DNA of 64,000 nt, from the NCBI GenBank assembly GCA_000750105.3, contig JPHH03000001.1, forward strand, positions 1,364,001 through 1,428,000, given 5' to 3'. Source of the DNA: Tolypocladium sp. Sup5 PDA-1 (taxonomy: Eukaryota > Ascomycota > Sordariomycetes > Hypocreales > Ophiocordycipitaceae). Shown piece by piece: positions 57,193 through 64,000 of this stretch. The translations under genes were made by a program, and so were the position numbers. Under the pieces are notes generated by a model. That model was given only the letters and a program-made list of their open reading frames with translations, had not been told where the DNA came from and ran no database searches. How positions within the stretch are numbered: the first letter of the stretch is position 1; every line of letters begins with the position of its first letter.

Positions 57193-60100
57193 ATGCCGCC
57201 CGAGCGGCAGTACCACGCGAGCAATGGCCGAGGCCCCGCCGTGGTGGCCTCGCGAGAGAGGGTGGCCATGCCGGGGACGCCATCTCGCAAGGAGAGGCAG
57301 CGGGAGAGCTCGGCGGTGCAGGATCCGGGGTTGAAGGACTATGTGCGTCCACTCCTGTGCTCTACGTGCCTGTCCTCCTAGGGCGTTGGACCTATACCAG
57401 GTTGCAAAGATGCAGAGTGCTGACGGAATGCAGAGACTGGGCGAATGCCTCGGCAAGGGCGCCTTTGGGTCCGTGTACAAGGCCTTCAACTGGAGCACCG
57501 GCGAGGCAGTGGCCGTGAAGCAGATCAAGCTGGTCAACCTCCCTAAGAGCGAGCTGCGGATGATAGAGGTGAGCCGCCACACTGAGATGCTTGGAGAGAG
57601 TTGTGTGATGTGCTAACGATGCTGTCAGAGCGAAATCGACCTGCTAAAGAATCTTCTGGTAAGGACCTCGACTACGCTTCGTTCAAGGACGATGATGCTA
57701 ACCTGGAGACAGCATGACAATATTGTCAAGTACATTGGCTTTGTCAAGTCCACAGACTGCCTTAATATTATCTTAGAGTGAGTCTGATGCTCCCCTGCCT
57801 GGAAAACGTAGCAGGCTTACGAAATATAGGTACTGCGAGAATGGATCGCTGCATTCGATATTAAAGGCCTACGGCAAGTTCCCCGAGAACCTCGTCGGCG
57901 TCTACATGACACAGGTCCTCCAGGGCCTCAACTACCTCCACGACCAGGGTGTCATCCACCGCGACATCAAGGGCGCAAACATCCTCACCACCAAGGACGG
58001 CACCGTCAAGCTTGCCGACTTTGGCGTCTCTACGAGCACGCTGGCGGGTGGTCAGCAGGACAAGGAGGCTCAGGTCGTGGGCACCCCGTATTGGATGGCC
58101 CCGGAAATCATCCAGCTCTCTGGTGCCAGCTCTGCTTCGGACATATGGAGCGTGGGCTGCACCGTCATTGAGCTGTTGCAGGGCAGACCGCCATATCACA
58201 ACCTCGCGGCGATGCCTGCATTGTTTGCCATTGTCAACGATGATCATCCCGCCCTCCCCGAAGGCATATCAGCCGTACGTTCCCCCCCGCCCGTTCCCAA
58301 ACAACATATACTGACACAGTGCGCAGGCCGCGAGAGACTTCCTCATGCAATGCTTCCAAAAAGACCCTAATCTGCGAGTCAGTGCTCGAAAGTTACTACG
58401 ACACGCCTGGATTGCAGGCCGCCGGCGAGCGGAGGCGCCGGTCTCCAAGGCACCCGCCAACTTCAACCAGGCTGTCGAGGAGGTCAAGCAATGGAACAAG
58501 GCTCTCAACTCGTCCGACTCGAATCCCCGCACCTCCACCGGGTCCGAATTTACCGGTCCCTCCTCTCGCTTCACCGGCGGCACCCCCGCAAAGGGCCCGT
58601 TGAATCTCGCAAAACCCAGGCCAGGGGCAGAAGCTTTCAAGTCGCCCGAAGTAGCCGGTAAGTTTACCCATTCCAGAGGCCCCACGGGTTGGGGATGTTC
58701 TACAGGGCTCCCCGGCCGGTATCGACTCAGCCAGCTCGTCCAGTACTCTCGAGTGAAGCTGATAAAGATAACAGATGACGACAACTGGGACGACGACTTT
58801 GCAACTGCAATCTCTCCCAGTGCGTTGCAGCTGCCTCACCTCAAGCCCCAAGACAACTTTGGCGGCCTTCTCTCGAGCGACAAGCTCAAAGCCTTTGCGT
58901 CAATCAACGACGGGAGGAACGACAGTAGTAACTATGACGACGATTTTGAGGGGGAGCTATTGACAATCAAAGGACCGAGCAGCCGCTACCGAGACCTCGA
59001 TTCCCAAGAACACACGATTCGACCGATTCCGAGGAAGACGGCAGCCAAGGCAGCGGAGACTCCAAAGTCTCACCACCGCGCCAAGTCGAGCTCTGGAAAG
59101 TCGGCGCAAGCAACAGCAGCAGCTGGCTCATCCGGCCCGAGGTCTCCATCGAAGCCACACATTGGGAGCAAGTTTGAGCTTCCTTCACGACCTGACGTGG
59201 TATATCGTGAGCAGAGCGTGGAAGACTACTCGGACCTGTTTGTGGACAACGATAGCGTCTTCGACCACAGGGTCAACCAGGCGGTCAAAAAGGCACGTGT
59301 GCATCTGGGCCGTTTTGAGAGCAACTTTACTAACAGCGTCGACCAGGGCGTTCGAGCTGCCGATCCTCCTCAGCTTTTTCATCCGTCCGACCTCACTAGC
59401 CTCCCTAGATCCATGCAACCCCCCGGCGCCAGCATACGAAAGAAGTCCCAGTCGAGGCCAACTGTCCTCCCTGACCGCCCCATGCGACGCACCAGATCGT
59501 CCATAGAGATTCAAAAGTTCGCCGAAGACGACGACGAAGACTTCTCGGATGTCTTTGGGGCTGGCGACTCGCTTGGCGAAAAGGAAGAGAGCGAGCGTGG
59601 CTCAGAGGACGGTGGACTGATGCTCATGTCCAAGATGTCGAGCAATTCGTGGCTGGGCGACGACGAAGATGAATATGACCCGTTCGCCCAGATGGACCCC
59701 GGTTGGGACGAGATGGACCTAGAGGCCAACATTGCCCGAGACAGACACGCTCGGTTGGCGGAAAAGGTGGAGGACCTTGTGGGTTCGTTAAAGACGACGG
59801 AAGGCGAGGAGATGCTGTTGGAGCTCTCGGAAGACCTGGTAAGATTACCTCCGCCTGAATCCCATTGTAGGTAGATTTCTGACACGCAACCGCCTCAGCT
59901 CGCACTACTCTGGGAGAGCAAGGAGGTGAAGGATCTCATCATCAGCGCACATGGTTTGTTGCCGATCCTCGAGATCCTGGAGCCTTGCACGGTCAAGAGT
60001 AGGCAGTACATGATACTGCAGCTTCTCAAAGTCGTCAACGCGGTACGCCTCAATCATTGCTGTTTGATTGCTCATGAGGCCTGTGCTAACGTTTGGCAGA

Positions 60101-62049
60101 TTATCCTCGACGACGTCGAGATTCAGGAAAACCTGTGCTTCGTGGGCGGCATTCCCATCATTACCAAGTTTGCCGCTCGTCAGTACTCGGATGAGATTCG
60201 GCTGGAGGCGGCCGCGTTCGTGCGCCAAATGTACCAGACGTCGACGCTGACGCTCCAAATGTTTGTGTCGGCTGGCGGCTTGAACGTCTTGGTCGAGTTC
60301 CTGGACGAAGACTACGACAGCGCTCGCGACCTTGTCCTGATCGGCGTCAACGGCATCTGGAATGTCTTTGAGCTGCAGGGACCGACGCCCAAGAACGATT
60401 TCTGCAGAATCTTCTCGAGGAGCAAGATCCTGTACCCCCTGGCGCTGGTGCTGCACCGCGTCTTGGACGAAGAGGGCGAAGATGAGTTGGACGAGCTCAT
60501 AGAAGGACGCATCGTCAACATCTTCTACTTGTTTAGTCAGGCGGAAAACTACGTCAAGGAGGTAGTGGCAGACCGGCAGGTGCTGAAGAGCGTCCTCAAG
60601 GATCTGCGACGGATGACGCCGGTGCACCAAGTCACCATGCTCAAGTTCATCAAGAATCTGTCCATGCTGTCGACGACCATCGAGTCGCTCCACTCGGCCG
60701 ACGCCATCGAGTTCCTCATCGACCTCCTCAGCTACAGCATGAAAAAGGACCAGAAGCACTTTCGCGAGATTTCGAACCAGGTCCTCAACACCATGTTCAA
60801 CCTGTGCCGCTTGAGCAAGGAGCGGCAGGAGGATGCGGCGGTGGGAGGCGTGATTCCGCTGCTGCTGAGGATCATGAAGACGGACCGCCCGCCCAAGGAG
60901 TTTGCCCTGCCGATACTGTGCGACATGGCGCACTCGGGGTCCAAGGGGCGGCGATACCTGTGGCAGAACAAGGGACTCGACTTTTACGTGTCCCTGCTGA
61001 CGGACCAGTACTGGCAGGTGACGGCGCTGGATGCCATCCTCGTGTGGCTGCAGGAGGAGACGGCCAACGTGGAGGGCCGCCTGGTGGACGGCAGCTTTAC
61101 GAGGGCCATTGTCAGCTGCTTCAGCACCAACAAGCTGAACGCCTTTGACTCGAATCTGCTCGAGCCGCTGCTCAAGCTCCTCCGCCTGAGCCCGTCAGTC
61201 GCAGCCTCGCTCGCCAAGCCCGAGATGTTTGCAGGCATCGCCCAGCGCCTGGGCCACAAGAAGGCCGTGGTACGACTCAACCTCCTCCGGCTCGTCCGCA
61301 CCATCATGGATGCCTGTGAGCCGGGCCTCGGCAGCGGCGACGGCTCGCGGACGCTCAACAGCGCGCAGGTACGGTCGCTTATGGAGTCGATCCAGACGCT
61401 CGCGGAGACGGACTCGGCTGTGCTGGTGCGCAACCTGGCGTCGGAGCTGCTGCGCTCGCACATCGACGGCGACGCGGGCATGGCGCACATGATGCGGCAC
61501 GACACCGTGGCGTCCTCGCAGGTCAACTCCGCGGCGGCGTCGTCGTCGCGGCGGTCTGCCACGCGGCGGAATACTAGTTATACGCCGCCCAGCCTGCAGG
61601 CCTCCGCGTCCATGCCGCAAACGCCCACCAGCCGCAACAGGCACGGCAACGCGTACATCGAGGTCGCCGCCAGCCCGCGACGCACCACGGCCATCGAGCG
61701 CGAGGGCATCATCTACCGACCGCGCAGCCGGGAAGGGCCCACGGGTATCCCGCGGCGCGTCAGCGGCGACTCGAGCTCCCTCGGCAGCAATAGCAGCGCC
61801 GCCGCCGCCGCCGCCGGCAAGAGCCGCCTGCCGCGCACCTCCCTCGCGCCAGCGCACATGATATCCAGCCGCGGCGCCACAAGAGGCGATCCACTCCCGC
61901 CGGCGGTCGTCCGCAGCGAGAGCAGCACGAGCAATAAGGAGAACGGCGGGGGCAGGGCGCATGTGACGGGCAGCGGCACCAGCGGCCGCGACGCCAGGGA
62001 CAACAAGCGGCGGACCAGGGCGCCGCCGCAAGGGGACGCGAAGTGGTAA
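57193..62049 (+). CDS. sepH: Septation initiation network protein kinase SepH/Cdc7
   Basis: STE-type serine/threonine kinase of the SIN pathway, acting downstream of the Spg1 GTPase at the spindle pole body to trigger septation. Nine exons (57193-57342, 57434-57568, 57629-57658, 57713-57777, 57830-58274, 58327-58657, 58775-59838, 59899-60042, 60100-62049) give about 1437 residues; A. nidulans SepH is of similar size. The kinase domain begins at about residue 51: GKGAFGSVYK, Lys79 in VAVKQI, HRD at 170-172, DFG at 190-192, and VGTPYWMAPE. An acidic DDDNWDDDFATAI segment follows. The C-terminal half holds Armadillo/HEAT-like helices, and the tail is Ser/Arg-rich. Introns 58658-58774 and 60043-60099 are stop-free and of length 3n. 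Confidence 0.95.
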
Positions 62050-63095
62050 TCCGGGGGAGCTGAACTAGACGGACCTAGTACACGCGTGGTTCGGCTGGCT
62101 GCTGATGTATATATATTCTCCCCCGTCCGGGGGGACAGCGTGTGATGAAAGCTCGGTATGTGTTTGTATGGATACCTTCAGCGGGGGGACGGCCAGGGCT
62201 GGAAGCGGAGTAAATGGAACTGAACGGACGGGTGCCGTCTTGCTCTGCTGCTACTTGCTGGGCGTCTGCCCGTAGCTGCAACGGATATGCTGTGATTAAT
62301 ACGCTGCCAAGATGGCTGGTTTGGGGACACTGGGTGTAACATCACGTATGAGGAATAATTATGTCTGGCCATCAATTCGTATTGTGCCATGTCCAACTAT
62401 CACTACGTACATCCCCCTCGCGGCCCTTCCCCCAGTCCCAACCAGCTGTGCTCCTATCCCATCGAGTTTTCCTCCGCAAATCGCAGCACAAGCTCCCAAG
62501 GCAGACCGCCGCAAGAAGTGGGAAAAAGTCCCAAGGATGCACAAGGAACGTAAACCTGGTTAATCATGTTTTGCCCCGATACCCCCCCCGGTCTGCCGAT
62601 CCAGGTCCCCCAGGAGGGGAGACTGACAGACTCGCACAGTTTGCCGTCCCGTTGATTATGGTGTTTTTGGGTTTGCGCCCCTGTCTGGGGTGGTATAATC
62701 AAATCCGTCCCCGTTTCGCCAGCCACCGCCTGTCTTGCAAAAAAAACAACAACCACCACCTCCCTCTAGGCTTTGAAATAAGATGTTGCCGGGGGGCAAG
62801 CCCCTTCCGTATGTCGTGGCGAAAGTTTAAAGGCGTTGCGAATGAAAGACTGAGAAGTGAATTATAAAAAGCCTCGGCAGTTCAATAACGTCTCTCGTGG
62901 GATCGGCCGTAGTCCAAATGCCAAAACAGCGGGCCCCTTCAAGACGACCAAACAAGAACCAAGAGAGAAGTAAAAGGGCGTGAAGACCGTGTCGAGAAAA
63001 TGCAAATCCGCCTGTCCGAGTAATCGTGTCACAGAGTCCGGGCGCGTAAAGTCGTGAGAATGAGAATCAAAGAAAAGTGAAAGAGGCGAGCGCGC
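62050..63095. other. Convergent 3' region, SepH and polyQ gene
   Basis: About 1.05 kb between opposite-strand stops, with TATATATA at 62107 and A-rich runs near 62740 and 62940. No gene is supported. Confidence 0.6.
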
Positions 63096-63961
63096 CTAGG
63101 CCACGGGTGTTGCCTTGCGCTTCTCGACGCTCGTCAGCACAAGCCTCGAGGGCTTGCGGGTGCCGTCCGTCGCCTCCTGTGCCTTGGATGCTCGCAGAGC
63201 ACCGTTCTTGAACACTTCGGCAAAGGAGCTGTTGTCGCACTCGCCAGTCGAGACGCCGCCGCTGCTGCTAGTGCTGTCGACGCTGCCACGGGCCTTCTGT
63301 CGGGAGCTGGGCCGGTCGGAGCCGATAGCTCCCCAGCTGCCGCTGGCGGAAGTTCGCGAGCTGACGCACTCCAGCTCACCGACCAGACTGCCCGAGCCAC
63401 TACGCCCAGAGTCGGAGTCGTTGTCAGTGATGGGAGTCGACGATTCCTCGGCCGTCTCGGACACCGGGCTCATACTACCGGCCGAGCTGCTGGTCCCCTT
63501 GCGCCGCTCCAGGCCGGCTCGGACAAGGTTGTGCACAGCAGACCGTCTGGTCCGGGAGGCAAAGTTCTTGCTGCCCTCGTACTTGGCCGTCGGCTTCGCC
63601 TTCAGCTCATCCAGCGACGGGGGGCCTCGGGGCTGTCGGATCGGGTGCTCACCGGCGCGGGCCTGGCCCGGTCCGTAGCCTCCAGTCAAGGGCGTGAGCG
63701 GGAAGGACGCGGTCTTGGGACCGGCAGACTTGGGCACGTCACCGGCACCTCCGGCAGCGGCTAGAGCGCTGTTAACTGGTGCCAGCGACGACGACTTCTT
63801 GTGGCCACGACGGAACGCATTGGCCGAAGGCGGCGGCAGAGGAGTCACGTCCGAGGGCGAGTCGTAACGCTTGGGAGGCGAGTTGGTGCGGAACGACTGC
63901 TGGTTCTCGGGAGGTGGCGAAACCTGGACACGCGGGGTGCCCTGCTGTTGGTGCTGGTGAA

Positions 63962-63997
<36 letters not shown>

Positions 63998-64000
63998 AGC
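63096..64000 (-). CDS. Low-complexity polyQ protein, C-terminal part only
   Basis: A minus-strand frame enters from the right edge and ends at TAG 63098-63096, about 301 codons. It begins with eleven consecutive CAG glutamine codons (63963-63995) and further Gln/His residues. It then becomes Ser/Pro/Gly-rich, with a short compact stretch (PRGPPSLDELKAKPTAKYEG, then SKNFASRTRRSAVHNLVRAG) that looks like the conserved core. The C-terminal 120 residues are Ser-rich and end RLVLTSVEKRKATPVA. The N-terminus lies outside the window. I recognise the general style of a fungal regulatory or polarity protein but cannot name it. Confidence 0.75.
63963..63995 (-). repeat. CAG trinucleotide repeat, 11 units (polyGln)
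   Basis: Eleven uninterrupted CAG codons on the minus strand inside the partial polyQ gene. Pure codon use means length polymorphism between strains is likely. Confidence 0.9.

Overview
This is nuclear DNA from a GC-rich filamentous ascomycete, most likely Sordariomycetes and probably Hypocreales. The genes carry short introns, mostly 50-80 nt with GT...AG ends and CTAAC-like branch sites. Third codon positions are strongly G/C-biased, and the gene set is typical of moulds: SepH/Cdc7 septation kinase, Bzz1, ICE2, DES1, GtaA-type glutaminase and a UPF0662 protein. There are no operons, phage, CRISPR or rRNA, and I found no convincing tRNA. The class and order assignment is inferred from gene content and was not tested by a search.

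Layout. 0-4.5 kb: the 3' end of an aquaglyceroporin gene, then mitochondrial FAD glycerol-3-phosphate dehydrogenase (GUT2), a same-strand pair for glycerol entry and oxidation. 4.5-14.6 kb: an AT-rich island with a decayed 15-bp minisatellite, then genes for exported products: a Cys-rich GPI-anchored protein, a berberine-bridge-type flavin oxidase, a 43-residue single-span membrane peptide candidate and a secreted GtaA-like glutaminase with eight exons. 14.6-19.2 kb: a gene-poor stretch with a G27 run, a G-quadruplex-like tract and a 16-bp minisatellite. 19.2-21.0 kb: an allantoate/Dal5-type MFS permease.

23.5-39.4 kb is a dense housekeeping block: C2H2 zinc-finger/coiled-coil factor, Bzz1 (F-BAR/C1/SH3/SH3), a YCII protein with a GC-AG intron, UPF0662 (DUF2408) protein, ribosomal protein P1, a UBA/zinc-finger/UBX protein, VAP/Scs2 and the sphingolipid delta-4 desaturase DES1. 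40.5-64 kb: an Mtr-type amino acid transporter, ICE2, an alpha/beta hydrolase, a DUF218 protein, a dihydrofolate/folylpolyglutamate synthase with a long C-terminal extension, a conserved-looking unknown protein with an 11-nt first coding exon, the SIN kinase SepH (9 exons, about 1437 residues) and the C-terminal part of a polyQ protein running off the right edge.

Several products share ER and membrane biology (VAP/Scs2, ICE2, DES1) or cytokinesis and actin (SepH, Bzz1), but they lie apart on both strands, so I see normal gene order and not a dedicated cluster. I found no clear new multi-gene system. The most unusual items are the coding-like in-frame extension after the glutaminase stop, the extended folate ligase, four stop-free introns of length 3n, the tiny-exon unknown gene and the small membrane peptide. 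All exon junctions were placed by hand from splice signals and frame continuity, without transcript data.
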